A stretch of DNA of 13,974 bases from CAYVQU01 sp964453155 (GCA_964453155.1 CAYVQU010000145.1:1-13974), one strand, 5' to 3'; counted from the first letter of the stretch, positions 1 through 8,274 are shown. Numbers and translations are program-made. The notes: generated by a model from the sequence alone, not told the origin.

Positions 1-626
1 CCCGCTTCAAACCCTTTCTGGGCTTCAAGATTGTCAGCCATCGAATGGCCGGCACTGACCACCACACCTTGAGCAACCAAAGTTTCGATCAACTCGGTTG
101 CTCCCGGTAATTCAGGAGCCAGCGTAACCAGCCGGACGCCCTGATCGAGAGTCCACGCTGATACTTCAGCAATATTGGGGGTTCGCAAATGTTTGGCCTG
201 ATGGGCCCCTTTCTTCTGGTGATTTAGGAACGGCCCTTCAGCATGTAAACCTAAAGGAATTGCCCCAGGCTGACCGCTCCGGTTTCCCTGCAGTAAAACT
301 TCTTGTCCCCGAGCAACGGTTTCAAGGGGAGCGGTGATGATCGTCGGTAAAAACGAGGTCACCCCATAGCGCGGCAGTCCGGCAGCAACTTCCCAGATCG
401 TTTCAGGATCGGTAGTGAAGTCGTGACCAAACCCACCGTTAAGCTGTAAGTCGATGAACCCGGGGACCAGTGACATTCCAACCGCATTGAGAATCGTTGC
501 CTCGGGCGGCGGCGAGATTTGAGCAGTTGCACCAATACCTGAAATTTTGCCTTGCTCGATTAAAATATCACCTTTCTCGATAATTTTTTCCGGCGAATAA
601 ATTGTAGCGCCACGAATGAATAACAT
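1..626 (-). CDS. nagA: N-acetylglucosamine-6-phosphate deacetylase, N-terminal part (runs off left edge)
   Basis: The enzyme hydrolyses GlcNAc-6-P to GlcN-6-P and acetate in the cytoplasm, the committed step of amino-sugar catabolism. My own translation gives 208 full codons before the window edge, against about 380 for the family. Visible landmarks are PGFIDLQLNGG at about residues 55-65, TSFLPTIIT at 90-98, the HAEGPF motif at 128-133 and SAGHS at 191-195. By comparison with E. coli NagA, E130 and H194 correspond to metal ligands E131 and H195; the third ligand (H216 in E. coli) lies beyond the edge. The N-terminal HxH of other amidohydrolases is QLN here, as in E. coli NagA, which fits a single-metal site. 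The ATG at 626-624 has a GAGG Shine-Dalgarno at 635-638 with an 8-nt spacer; an upstream ATG at 640-638 hits a stop after four codons. The gene lies 20 nt downstream of the kinase gene and is probably co-transcribed with it. The family call is firm; strict specificity for GlcNAc-6-P over GalNAc-6-P is inferred. Confidence 0.93.
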   Translation of the reverse strand, partial: MLFIRGATIYSPEKIIEKGDILIEQGKISGIGATAQISPPPEATILNAVGMSLVPGFIDLQLNGGFGHDFTTDPETIWEVAAGLPRYGVTSFLPTIITAPLETVARGQEVLLQGNRSGQPGAIPLGLHAEGPFLNHQKKGAHQAKHLRTPNIAEVSAWTLDQGVRLVTLAPELPGATELIETLVAQGVVVSAGHSMADNLEAQKGFEA

Positions 627-646
627 CAGGTTAGCCTCATTAGTTT

Positions 647-2029
647 CTAAATACGCGGCAGACTGGCAGCTGCGATCGACTGCCCTACCCGGCGGCTTTT
701 TTCATCTGGAAGTTGAATTGCGATCTGCGCAGCCAGTTCAGGAAAATCCCCAGCGAGAACCGCGTTAGCCCCTTCCAAGATGAGGGGGCCGCCTTTCCCG
801 GACGTGCAGCGACCCAGAATCAAAACATGGCTGAGATCGTAAAAATCGGCATAGTGAGCGATGGCATATCCCATGTAATAGCCCATGCTTTGCCAAATTT
901 GGGCGGCACCGGCATGCCCGGCTTCAAGTTTCTCTTGGACAAATTTCAGTTTTTGGGCATTCGTAATCCCGGCGGGAATCTCAATGCCAACTTTTGGGGC
1001 CAGCCTGAAAACACATTGCTGGGAGAAATAAAGCGCGCCACAACCGCGGTCCCCTGACCACTCATCGACCGGCGCATTGGGGTTGTAATCCACCGGGCAG
1101 AAAGCCAGCTCATCGAGCCATTCATTTACATTGCCAGCCCGGTTAATATACCCACCCGCTTCGCTGGAACCCAACGCGATCCCCAGGATGCTGTTTACGC
1201 CTAAGGACATGGATCCGGCTAAGGCGGTGACCTCCCCATCATTGATGATTTCCAAGGGGACCCCGAAATCATCCCGGATGCGCCAGAACATATTGCGGAT
1301 TTCAACGAAGCGGTCTTCTGGAATGCCCCGATAGAGCGAGGCTACCAAAGCCCGGTTATCAGCGTAATTCCCAGCCGAACTGCCACCGATGGCATCGACG
1401 CTGGAGAGTTTTGAAGCAGCTAATTTCAAGGCCGCGGTGATCTTCTTGTAGTGATAATTGGGGTCGGTTTGAATGGTCGGTTCCCATTCAATTTCGGTAC
1501 TGAAAATGGGTTTGCCGTCGACAACGGCCGCGACCTTCAAATCGGAGGCCCCTAAATCAAAGCCGATACGGTTTCCTTTTAGATGACGTCCCAGCTTCAA
1601 ATCCTTTTCATTTTCAGGAGGAATTTCCGAAATATCGCAGGAAATTACCTTGAATTCCCGCAAGAAAATTTTGCCACCCATAAAATGGTAATCAAAAGAT
1701 CGAGTTCCGTTGGCGGCATAAACTTCCTGAATATGTTTACCAATTTGCTCACTACCGCCAATATAGACTTGCCAACCGCCGCGCTGCCAGAGCAAGTATT
1801 TCACCAACCGTTCCACATACCTCAAATTCTCTTGTGCTCGAGGATGGTCAGCGGGAAAAACGATGGTTTCATACCGAGAAATTGATTCATTTGTCCGCTT
1901 CAAACCGATCACCAGATCTACAGCCTGACCAGAGGCCAGCACATCACTGCGGAAAGCCTGATTCGCTAATATTGCCGGGCGAAAATCCTCATCCAGTGGG
2001 GGGACAAATTGGGGTTTGATTAATTTCAT
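647..2029 (-). CDS. Divergent ROK-like sugar kinase with extra N-terminal region
   Basis: The predicted product has 460 residues, against about 300 for a plain ROK kinase. The actin-like ATPase core starts near residue 153: GFDLGASDLKVA (156-167) matches the phosphate-1 loop, INDGE (262-266) matches the ROK 'NDA' segment carrying the catalytic Asp, ALGSSEAGG (285-293) matches phosphate-2, and HVLILGRCTSG (401-411) matches the C-terminal adenosine-side strand. The usual ROK zinc motif (GHx..CxCGxxGC) is not seen; a WSGDRGCG segment occurs at 324-331. Residues 1-152 match no domain I recognise. The likely role is phosphorylating the amino sugar released by the sulfatases, supplying NagA; substrate identity is inferred from context only. 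The ATG at 2029 was chosen because AGGAGA (2039-2044) sits 9 nt upstream; the open frame extends 33 codons further but only into the preceding sulfatase gene. The Shine-Dalgarno overlaps that gene's stop, which suggests translational coupling. A non-kinase ROK or BadF-like ATPase is an alternative. Confidence 0.75.
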   Translation of the reverse strand: MKLIKPQFVPPLDEDFRPAILANQAFRSDVLASGQAVDLVIGLKRTNESISRYETIVFPADHPRAQENLRYVERLVKYLLWQRGGWQVYIGGSEQIGKHIQEVYAANGTRSFDYHFMGGKIFLREFKVISCDISEIPPENEKDLKLGRHLKGNRIGFDLGASDLKVAAVVDGKPIFSTEIEWEPTIQTDPNYHYKKITAALKLAASKLSSVDAIGGSSAGNYADNRALVASLYRGIPEDRFVEIRNMFWRIRDDFGVPLEIINDGEVTALAGSMSLGVNSILGIALGSSEAGGYINRAGNVNEWLDELAFCPVDYNPNAPVDEWSGDRGCGALYFSQQCVFRLAPKVGIEIPAGITNAQKLKFVQEKLEAGHAGAAQIWQSMGYYMGYAIAHYADFYDLSHVLILGRCTSGKGGPLILEGANAVLAGDFPELAAQIAIQLPDEKSRRVGQSIAAASLPRI

Positions 2030-2038
2030 GAAATACGA

Positions 2039-2044
2039 TCTCCT
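2039..2044 (-). promoter_or_regulatory. Ribosome binding site deciding the kinase start
   Basis: AGGAGA on the minus strand lies 9 nt before the ATG at 2029 and overlaps the TAG stop (2045-2043) of the upstream sulfatase. It supports the internal ATG over the longer open frame that starts at 2128. Confidence 0.8.
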
Positions 2045-3536
2045 AGCTTTTTGCATCGGTGGCAATATATTGAGATGAAACATCTGGCTGACCGGAATAA
2101 TTACGCCATTGACCGAACCATTTGGCAATGCAGTCTTGAACGGGATCGCCGTACTTGCGGGCCAAGGTTATTAATTGCTGGCGAAATTCAGTCGCCCGCG
2201 GGTGGTTGCCATCCACCAGCAAATTCTGCATTTCAAATGGATCGGCAATCAGGTCGTAAAGCTCATCTTCATCATTGGGGTTGAAGATATATTTGAAACC
2301 ATCACGGGTCACGATGCCCCGTTGGGTGTGTAAATACCGGATGCCATGGAACTCCAATAGGAGTGCGTCGCGTCCAATTTCTGATTCGTCATCAGAGCTC
2401 AAATAGGGAGTTAGCGACTGGGCGTCCACTTCAGTATCCAGGTCCAGTTCGATGAGATCAAACAGGGTCGGCATGATATCCATGTTGTAGACCAACTCAT
2501 CGCGGACAAAACCACCTTTTTCTCCAGGGACATAGACCAACAGCGGTACGCGGTGGGCTTCTTCGTACATGAAACCTTTATCTTGCAGGCCGTGACTGCC
2601 CATCATGTCGCCGTGGTCGCTGGTGAAGGCCACAATCGTGTTATCGGCCAGACCGAGTTCTTCCAAACGGGTCAACAAGCGGCCAATCTGCTCGTCGACC
2701 AGGGTCGTGAAGTCGTAGGCCAGTCCGGCTACTTGCTGCCAGGCTGCCCAAGAAGCGGGTAGATTTTGGAAGAAGCTGTTCACGAAGCGAGTCAGTCGCC
2801 GGGGTTTGCCCGCGTAGTCATCGGGGTAATTGCCAGGGGCGGGGATCGCCGCGGGATCATGGCGACCCACATATTCCAGGGAAGGTAAATTCGGACCATG
2901 AGGGGCCCAATATTGGCAGGTCAGAAAAAAGGGCTGGCCCTCATCCTGATAAGTTTGGGCAAAATCGTCCAGCAAGTCGAGGGTGTAGTTGGTCAGATAA
3001 TAGGTGGGCGTTGACTCTAGCGGCCCGTCCCATTCACCGGCGATGAGGGTTTGCTGATCATGATTGGCATAGATCGGATTTTTAACTGGGCCATAGGATA
3101 AGTCGTTGTCTGTCAAATACTGCTGGAACCCGGCGTCTTGGCGTAAATCACCGTATCCGGGGACGCTCATCCCTTCGAAGCCGTAATCAGCCGGGCCCAG
3201 TTCGGTGCCCACGTGCCATTTACCGGTATAACCGCAACGATATCCGGCCGCCAGCAACCGCGTATGCAGCAACTGACCAGGGTCCGGCAACTCTTTGGCC
3301 AGGGCATGGTACATATCGCAGTTGGTGCCCATCCCATGATTGAAGGCAAACAGCCCCGTAAACATGGATCCCCGGGAAGGGGTACACAAACTGGAAGGGG
3401 AATAGGCCCGTCGGAAGCTGACACTTTTTTCGGCCAGTTGATCCAGATAGGGGGTTTGACATTTTTTGTTCGTAAGTGAATCCGCTCGCATTTGGTCGAC
3501 GCCGATCCACAGGATGTTGTATTTTTGTGTTTTCAT
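2043..3536 (-). CDS. Type I sulfatase (sulfatase 1 by coordinate), cytoplasmic
   Basis: A 497-residue alkaline-phosphatase-superfamily sulfatase that hydrolyses a sulfate ester with a formylglycine nucleophile. C51 in CTPSR (51-55) is the residue converted to formylglycine. Other active-site landmarks are D14-Q15 (metal), GKWH at 105-108, SDHGD at 306-310 (metal Asp, His) and K320. A family-typical C-terminal segment with DELYDL (424-429) and DPFEMQNL (432-439) follows. The N-terminus (MKTQKYNILWIGVDQ) enters the core beta-strand directly, so there is no room for a signal peptide and the enzyme should act in the cytoplasm. The ATG at 3536 is the first in frame, but no good Shine-Dalgarno precedes it. 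A 168-nt gap holding an inverted repeat separates it from the preceding sulfatase gene, so it may have its own promoter or rely on read-through. The sulfated substrate cannot be read from sequence alone; a GAG- or mucin-type sugar is inferred from the nagA/kinase context. Confidence 0.92.
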   Translation of the reverse strand: MKTQKYNILWIGVDQMRADSLTNKKCQTPYLDQLAEKSVSFRRAYSPSSLCTPSRGSMFTGLFAFNHGMGTNCDMYHALAKELPDPGQLLHTRLLAAGYRCGYTGKWHVGTELGPADYGFEGMSVPGYGDLRQDAGFQQYLTDNDLSYGPVKNPIYANHDQQTLIAGEWDGPLESTPTYYLTNYTLDLLDDFAQTYQDEGQPFFLTCQYWAPHGPNLPSLEYVGRHDPAAIPAPGNYPDDYAGKPRRLTRFVNSFFQNLPASWAAWQQVAGLAYDFTTLVDEQIGRLLTRLEELGLADNTIVAFTSDHGDMMGSHGLQDKGFMYEEAHRVPLLVYVPGEKGGFVRDELVYNMDIMPTLFDLIELDLDTEVDAQSLTPYLSSDDESEIGRDALLLEFHGIRYLHTQRGIVTRDGFKYIFNPNDEDELYDLIADPFEMQNLLVDGNHPRATEFRQQLITLARKYGDPVQDCIAKWFGQWRNYSGQPDVSSQYIATDAKS

Positions 3537-3704
3537 CGGTGGCTTAAGAAGATGTCAATTATTTAACGCAAAGACGCAGAGAAACAAAGGCGCGGAGAAA
3601 AGCTGGTAATCGATCTACCCAAAAAACTTTAATAAACATAGTCATCGCAATTTCCTACAATATTCTTTGCACCTTAGCATCTTCGCGCCTTTGCGTTTTG
3701 ATTT
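3537..3704. other. Intergenic gap between sulfatases 1 and 2
   Basis: This 168-nt, AT-rich gap breaks the otherwise tight spacing. Most of it is an imperfect inverted repeat (separate entry). I found no reading frame and no convincing -35/-10 pair, although the AT-rich centre (about 3610-3664) could hold a promoter for the downstream genes. Confidence 0.6.
3565..3697. repeat. Long imperfect inverted repeat (AACGCAAAG type)
   Basis: The left arm (3565-3597) begins AACGCAAAGACGC; the right arm (3665-3697), read on the opposite strand, begins AACGCAAAGGCGC. Aligned by eye over 33 positions, 24 match. The spacer is 67 nt and AT-rich. Each arm also holds internal near-repeats of an (A)AAGGCGC-like unit. 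Short repeats of this 'cgcaaagacgcaaag' flavour are, from general familiarity, scattered through many environmental bacterial genomes. No coding potential is seen. It could be a decayed MITE-like element or an mRNA hairpin between operon genes. Confidence 0.7.
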
Positions 3705-5168
3705 TCATATAAATCTCCAACCACGTTGAGCCGTTAGGCCGCGGTTGGGTGCTGGGGCAAATTCTTTGTCGGGCAAGCCACCCAAACCGCCGTTACTGAC
3801 CCAGGTCTGGTCGGTGCCATAGAGGTTGGTGATCATTTGGGTTTCTAAATCGTCCCGAATTTCAGCCCAAGCCGGATCATTCGCCAGGTCGTGCAGTTCA
3901 TGGGGATCATTTTTAATGTCAAATAATTGGAAATGATTGCCGACCGGGTAATAAATCAGCTTGAAGCGGTCATCCCGGACCATCCGGGTGGCATGATCGT
4001 CTTCGTAATGTTCGGCATACAAATATTCTCGGGAAGCCGCGGAGATGAGCGACTGCCCTTCAACGGTCTCGGGGATGGGAATGCCCGCCATATCCAGCAG
4101 GGTCGGCATGATGTCGCAGAGTTCCGCCAGGCGATCATCAACTTGATGATGTCCCAGCTGCTCATAATCGGCGGTGGGTACGATGATCAGCGGCACTTTG
4201 GCTGAACTTTCGTACAGCAAGGCTTTGGCATATTGGCCATGATCGCCGAGCATGTCACCGTGATCGGACGTAAAGGCAATGATGGTGTTATCCAACAGCC
4301 CCTCTTCCCGCAGCATCCCCACAACCAGCCGAAGTTGATGGTCAACATGGGTACACAACGCATAAAAAGCCTGTCGGGCTAATTTGAGTTCGTGATCACG
4401 CAAACCTGTGGAGCCGTCGTCATGTTTCAGAGTCGCATACCAGCGGTTATGGCGATCTTTCAGAGTGTAAGGCAGTTTATCGAAATCTTGGGCCCAGTCA
4501 CCAACCTGCGGGGCCGGGATTTCAACATCACGGTAGAGATTCAAATACTCCGGCAGCGGAACCAGCGGAGGATGGGGGGCATTAAACGACAGATACCAGA
4601 AAGCCGGTCGAGTTGGATCGCGGCGTTTGATCGTGCGGCACATTTCCCGCGCCGACCAGTTAGTGGGATGCAGGTGTTCGGGTAAGTGCCAGGGGCGGAC
4701 GGGATAATCGGTGGTCGCCATCCCGTGGGCATACTCCCCGCCCGGATGGCCTTGATCAGCCAGGAACAGTTCGTAATCGTCGGCACTTAAGCCTTCAAGA
4801 TGGCGTCCCTCTTCGTTGAGAACGACATCATCGAACCCAATCCGATCCCGTTGGGGGTAAACATGGAGTTTGCCCACTGCGTAAGTCTGGTAACCGGCAT
4901 TCGAAAAGGATTCAGCCAGGGTAGGGAAATCTGGCATCGGCAGCTTTTCGCTGAAGACGCGATCTCCGTGAGTACGGGCGGTAGTTCCCGTCATCAGGCC
5001 GCGCCGGGCGGGGATGCAGGTGGGCGTGGCGCTGTAGGCATTGGTGAACCGCATCCCGTTGGCCGCCAGTTGATCCAGGGTAGGGGTCATCACCGCGGGA
5101 TGGCCTGCCGAACCCAGGAGATATCCGGGCCAATGATCGACGCAAATCAGTAGGACGTTGGGTTTCAT
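3705..5168 (-). CDS. Type I sulfatase (sulfatase 2), cytoplasmic
   Basis: A 487-residue formylglycine sulfatase. C51 in CIPAR (51-55, followed by RGLMTG) is the activation site. GKLH at 99-102, SDHGDMLGDHG at 301-311 and K315 complete the recognisable active site. The first metal-site pair is D11-H12 (VDHW), where the four other sulfatases here have D-Q. FDIKNDPHELHDL (416-428) marks the C-terminal subdomain. The start MKPNVLLICVDH runs straight into the core strand, so no signal peptide is present. The ATG at 5168 lies only 2 nt after the TGA of the preceding sulfatase and has no strong Shine-Dalgarno, suggesting translational coupling by re-initiation. It is clearly divergent from its neighbours in the region between residues 105 and 290, which usually carries substrate-binding residues, so a different sugar or sulfate position is likely (inference). 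Confidence 0.92.
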   Translation of the reverse strand: MKPNVLLICVDHWPGYLLGSAGHPAVMTPTLDQLAANGMRFTNAYSATPTCIPARRGLMTGTTARTHGDRVFSEKLPMPDFPTLAESFSNAGYQTYAVGKLHVYPQRDRIGFDDVVLNEEGRHLEGLSADDYELFLADQGHPGGEYAHGMATTDYPVRPWHLPEHLHPTNWSAREMCRTIKRRDPTRPAFWYLSFNAPHPPLVPLPEYLNLYRDVEIPAPQVGDWAQDFDKLPYTLKDRHNRWYATLKHDDGSTGLRDHELKLARQAFYALCTHVDHQLRLVVGMLREEGLLDNTIIAFTSDHGDMLGDHGQYAKALLYESSAKVPLIIVPTADYEQLGHHQVDDRLAELCDIMPTLLDMAGIPIPETVEGQSLISAASREYLYAEHYEDDHATRMVRDDRFKLIYYPVGNHFQLFDIKNDPHELHDLANDPAWAEIRDDLETQMITNLYGTDQTWVSNGGLGGLPDKEFAPAPNRGLTAQRGWRFI

Positions 5169-5170
5169 GG

Positions 5171-6637
5171 TCAGAACGGTTTCAAAATTGGATCACGGGT
5201 TTCCAGCATCCACTCAAATAAGCGGGTTTGGAGGCGGTTCAATTCCGCGGCATGCGCGGGGTCGTTAATCAGATTATTGATTTCAGCGGGATCAGCCTCG
5301 AGATCATAGAGTTCGTCCAAATCTCCCTGATTCCAGACATATTTATAGCGATTGTCGGTCACTAACCGCCACTCAACCGTCTGGTGCCAATCGCCCAAGG
5401 GTTGGTGCTCCGCAAATCGATAGGCGTCGGTTTGAAACTCGCCCGCATCAGCAAAACAGGGGGATAAATCGCGCCCGACCATATCATCGGGAACGGGTTC
5501 CCCAATCAAAGATAGGATGGTCGGCGCGATATCTATCAGCGAGACATTGGCCTGCGACCGAATACCGGGGGAAATTTCCCCTGGTAGGCGCATCAGCATG
5601 GGAACTCGCAATGCTTCTTCGTAAGGCATCATTTTTTGCCACAACCCATGACTGCCTAATAACTCCCCATGATCCGAAATAAAAATCACCAGGGTATCAT
5701 CAAGAATCTGTTGGGCCTCCAACTCAGCCAGCAATTTCCCCACCAAGTCATCCATCATAGTGCAATAGCCCCAATAAACAGCCATGGACTTTTTCCAATT
5801 TTCCCAATCGTCACCGTGATCTTGGAATAATCGGTGGTAATAACTGGTGGTGTTGGCCTGGGGCTGGTTGGGCTGGGGGCCAAAATTGGCCGGTTCGGGA
5901 ATATCCTCCGGTGAATACATGCTGTAATAGGGTTCGGGGATCAAAAACGGGGGGTGGGGGCCAAAATACCCCGCGACAACAAAAAATGGATCGTCTGGCG
6001 GCCGATTGCGCAAATAGTCTAAGGCAATATCGGTCACCCAGGCATCGAAAGTTTGCTCTGGGATGATATCCTGCCGTTTGGTCTTGGGGATGGTCATCGA
6101 CGGCTTGCGGTGGGTGCGTACATCCGGATCAGAAACCGGCCAGCTGTCCGGGATCCCAATTTCTTCGCACCAATCCGAGTAATCGGCGGTCCGATAACCG
6201 TAGGCTTTCTCAAACCATTTTGAGATCATCAAATCTTCAAAGGCAGGCACCTGGGCGCTTTCCAGTCCGTCCAAACCTAATGCTTTGAGATTGTCACGCA
6301 TGGCCTTGGGCGCTCCGCCAGGTTCCAGATGCCATTTACCCGCATAGGCGGTGTGATAATTATGCGCTCTCAGCCGATCGGTGAGCACCGGGGGTTCATG
6401 TAGGGTATCGCTGTTGCGCAGCATGTTAATTTGATGCGGATACTTGCCCGTAAACACCGAGGCCCGCGCCGGTAAACATAATGGACTGGTGCAGATTGCG
6501 TTGTCAAATGAAATCCCTTCCCGGGCAATTCGATCCATATTGGGGGTTTGGCAGGGAGTCTGGCCCCGAAAACCCAGCGTCTCGGTGCGCTGCTGGTCGG
6601 TGATGATGAGAAGGATGTTTGGATGATTAGTGGTCAT
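5171..6637 (-). CDS. Type I sulfatase (sulfatase 3), cytoplasmic
   Basis: A 488-residue formylglycine sulfatase. The activation site is C54 in CLPAR (54-58, followed by ASVFTGKYPHQ). D14-Q15, GKWH at 100-103, SDHGELLGSHG at 321-331 and K335 are the other expected catalytic or metal residues. DELYDLEADPAEINNL (441-456) is the typical C-terminal motif. There is no N-terminal hydrophobic leader: MTTNHPNILLIITDQQR enters the fold at once. The ATG at 6637 is 15 nt after the preceding sulfatase's stop, with a weak GAGAG upstream. The stop lies 2 nt before the next sulfatase start. All motif residues are intact, so an active enzyme is expected if a sulfatase-maturating enzyme exists elsewhere in the genome. 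Substrate unknown. Confidence 0.92.
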   Translation of the reverse strand: MTTNHPNILLIITDQQRTETLGFRGQTPCQTPNMDRIAREGISFDNAICTSPLCLPARASVFTGKYPHQINMLRNSDTLHEPPVLTDRLRAHNYHTAYAGKWHLEPGGAPKAMRDNLKALGLDGLESAQVPAFEDLMISKWFEKAYGYRTADYSDWCEEIGIPDSWPVSDPDVRTHRKPSMTIPKTKRQDIIPEQTFDAWVTDIALDYLRNRPPDDPFFVVAGYFGPHPPFLIPEPYYSMYSPEDIPEPANFGPQPNQPQANTTSYYHRLFQDHGDDWENWKKSMAVYWGYCTMMDDLVGKLLAELEAQQILDDTLVIFISDHGELLGSHGLWQKMMPYEEALRVPMLMRLPGEISPGIRSQANVSLIDIAPTILSLIGEPVPDDMVGRDLSPCFADAGEFQTDAYRFAEHQPLGDWHQTVEWRLVTDNRYKYVWNQGDLDELYDLEADPAEINNLINDPAHAAELNRLQTRLFEWMLETRDPILKPF

Positions 6638-6652
6638 GATAGGGCTCTCAGA

Positions 6653-8086
6653 TTACAAGTGAAGTTCATCGCCGCTGGGATGGGGATCAGGGACCCGGCC
6701 ATCGCGGTCATATAGATGTCGCCATTTGCCCCAGGCCATGGTGTTGATGGGACGCCGGGCTTGGGTGACGCGGGATAGCAATTGGCGTAGGAGTTGGTGG
6801 GCCACTTCAGCATATTCGGGATCATTAATCAGGTTATTGATTTCCCAGGGATCGTTAATTTGATCGTACAATTCATCGGGTTGGTTACCGATATTGGCAA
6901 CATAACGCCAATTTTTGGTCGCCAGGGCTTTGCGGTGGGCGTTTTCGGTCAAGGCACTATCGCGGGCGGGTTGGGGATCGTCTCCTAAAAGGCTGGCAAA
7001 ACTCAGCCCTTGCACTTGATCCGGCATGGGTAAGTTGGCTAATGCGCACAAGGTTGGGAACAGATCAACGGCTTCGATAATTTCTTCGCAAACCTGTCCT
7101 GCTGAAACATTTCCGGGTTGGCGGACGATGAACGGAATGCGGGTGATGGCCCGGGTACTGATCCCCCCGTATTTACTCCATAGACCATGTTCCCCGGCGT
7201 AATCGCCATGATCGGCAGAAAAGACGATGAGGGTGTTTTCCAACTCGCCGCGGGCTGCCAACTCCTCCAAAATCAGGCCAATGCCATAATCTACCTGGCT
7301 GACCAAGCCTAGGTAGGCGGCCAACATCTTTTCGACCTCTCCAGGCTTGGGGGCCTGTTTGGTTCCGGGCACCAGCCGAATGCGATCGAGCTGGCTGGCG
7401 ATGACCTCCGGCTGGGCTGAAGGTGGCAAGGTCACATTTTCAGCCGAATACTGTGAGGCGAACGGTTCGGAGGGGGTCAACGGGCTGTGCGGCCGCGAAA
7501 AACTCACCCAGGCAAACCAGGGCGCCTCGTCTTCGCCGCGATCGGCGGGTTCACCTTGATTACGGAGAAATCGAATGGTTTGTTGGGCCAGAACCACTTC
7601 ACAGGAATGTTCTAAAGGAATATCGGAAGTTTCCCCATTGCGGTTGCCCCTAAAGGGCCGGTTATCATTGGCCTCGTACAGCCCGGCACCTTCCAGATAT
7701 TTGGGGTGTTCAATAAATTCATCATACACAAACTGGCAGTCTTTTTCAATCCAATAGCGGGGGGTATGCAGCTTGCCCAACGCGCCGGTGCGGTAGCCCT
7801 GCTCCCGAAAATAGGCGAACATGCTGGTCATTTTCTGCTCAGGTTCGCGGCCATACAGCCCGTAATAGCCATGGGTGGATGGATATAGCCCCGACAAGAA
7901 ACTGATCCGGCTGGGCGTACACACCGGGTTTTGAGTGTATGCATTTTCGAACCGCACACCCTCATTTGCCAGCCGGTCGAGATGGGGGGTCAGCACATCG
8001 GGGTGACCCGCGTTGGATAGACAGCGCGCGTTGAATTGGTCGCTGTACAAAAAAAGGATGTTGGGGGGTCTGTGCGTTGAAGTCAT
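6653..8086 (-). CDS. Type I sulfatase (sulfatase 4), cytoplasmic
   Basis: A 477-residue formylglycine sulfatase. C56 in CTPSR (56-60, followed by ISFLSGLYPS) is the activation residue. D16-Q17, GKLH at 104-107, ADHGDYAGEHG at 291-301 and K305 are present. DELYDQINDPWEINNL (404-419) marks the C-terminal part, and the last 30 residues form a charged, proline-rich tail. The N-terminus MTSTHRPPNILFLYSDQ has no signal sequence. The ATG at 8086 is preceded by an AT-rich stretch (AGTTCTCTAAA) with no Shine-Dalgarno. The 287-nt gap upstream, full of inverted repeats, makes this the likeliest place in the sulfatase cluster for a new transcript to begin. It shares the CTPSR motif type with sulfatase 1 but not obvious overall similarity, so it is not a recent duplicate. 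Confidence 0.92.
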   Translation of the reverse strand: MTSTHRPPNILFLYSDQFNARCLSNAGHPDVLTPHLDRLANEGVRFENAYTQNPVCTPSRISFLSGLYPSTHGYYGLYGREPEQKMTSMFAYFREQGYRTGALGKLHTPRYWIEKDCQFVYDEFIEHPKYLEGAGLYEANDNRPFRGNRNGETSDIPLEHSCEVVLAQQTIRFLRNQGEPADRGEDEAPWFAWVSFSRPHSPLTPSEPFASQYSAENVTLPPSAQPEVIASQLDRIRLVPGTKQAPKPGEVEKMLAAYLGLVSQVDYGIGLILEELAARGELENTLIVFSADHGDYAGEHGLWSKYGGISTRAITRIPFIVRQPGNVSAGQVCEEIIEAVDLFPTLCALANLPMPDQVQGLSFASLLGDDPQPARDSALTENAHRKALATKNWRYVANIGNQPDELYDQINDPWEINNLINDPEYAEVAHQLLRQLLSRVTQARRPINTMAWGKWRHLYDRDGRVPDPHPSGDELHL

Positions 8087-8168
8087 TTTAGAGAACTAAT
8101 TATGTGGGGCAGTTGGCTAGTTGTTGGGCAAAAATTGTGTACAGATAACATGAACATTTATCGATCAA

Positions 8169-8274
8169 CTGCGCCCGGACGTCAACGTCCAGGCTAACAG
8201 CTCAAGCCCTGCGGGCTAAACCAGGCCCAGAGGGCCTTCAGCTTGTTAGCCCGGCGATTCATCTCCGGGCGAGT
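8169..8274. repeat. Nested multi-hairpin palindromic element
   Basis: A GC-rich block about 106 nt long with near-mirror symmetry. The outermost arms are ACTGCGCCCGG (8169-8178 region) and CCGGGCGAGT (8265-8274). Inside are hairpin GCCCGGACGT/ACGTCCAGGC (8173-8194), an enclosing stem GGCTAACAGCT (8192-8202) pairing with AGCTTGTTAGCC (8240-8251), two small hairpins AGCCC-TGC-GGGCT (8205-8217) and GGCCC-AGA-GGGCC (8224-8236), and GCCCGGCGA-TTCA-TCTCCGGGC (8249-8270). It could be a non-autonomous mobile repeat (REP/MITE-like) or a structured intercistronic RNA. No T-tract follows on the minus strand, so it is not a typical intrinsic terminator. Confidence 0.75.

Noticed and set aside
713..1057. 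Plus-strand open frames throughout the window, including one of 202 codons at 10551-11159 and one of 175 codons at 11472-11999
   Set aside because: They lie antisense to genes with intact catalytic motifs, show no recognisable domains, and are explained by the codon structure of the minus-strand genes.
2030..2128. A 33-codon N-terminal extension of the kinase
   Set aside because: It overlaps the end of the upstream sulfatase gene, and a good Shine-Dalgarno points to the ATG at 2029.
8087..8168. Sigma-70-like promoter for sulfatase 4 (TTGATC ... TATCTG on the minus strand)
   Set aside because: The hexamers are weak and the spacing is about 15 nt; it cannot be distinguished from chance in AT-rich sequence.
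8169..8274. CRISPR array or tRNA-like structure in the palindrome block
   Set aside because: There are no regularly spaced direct repeats with unique spacers, and no cloverleaf with T-loop or anticodon features could be drawn.
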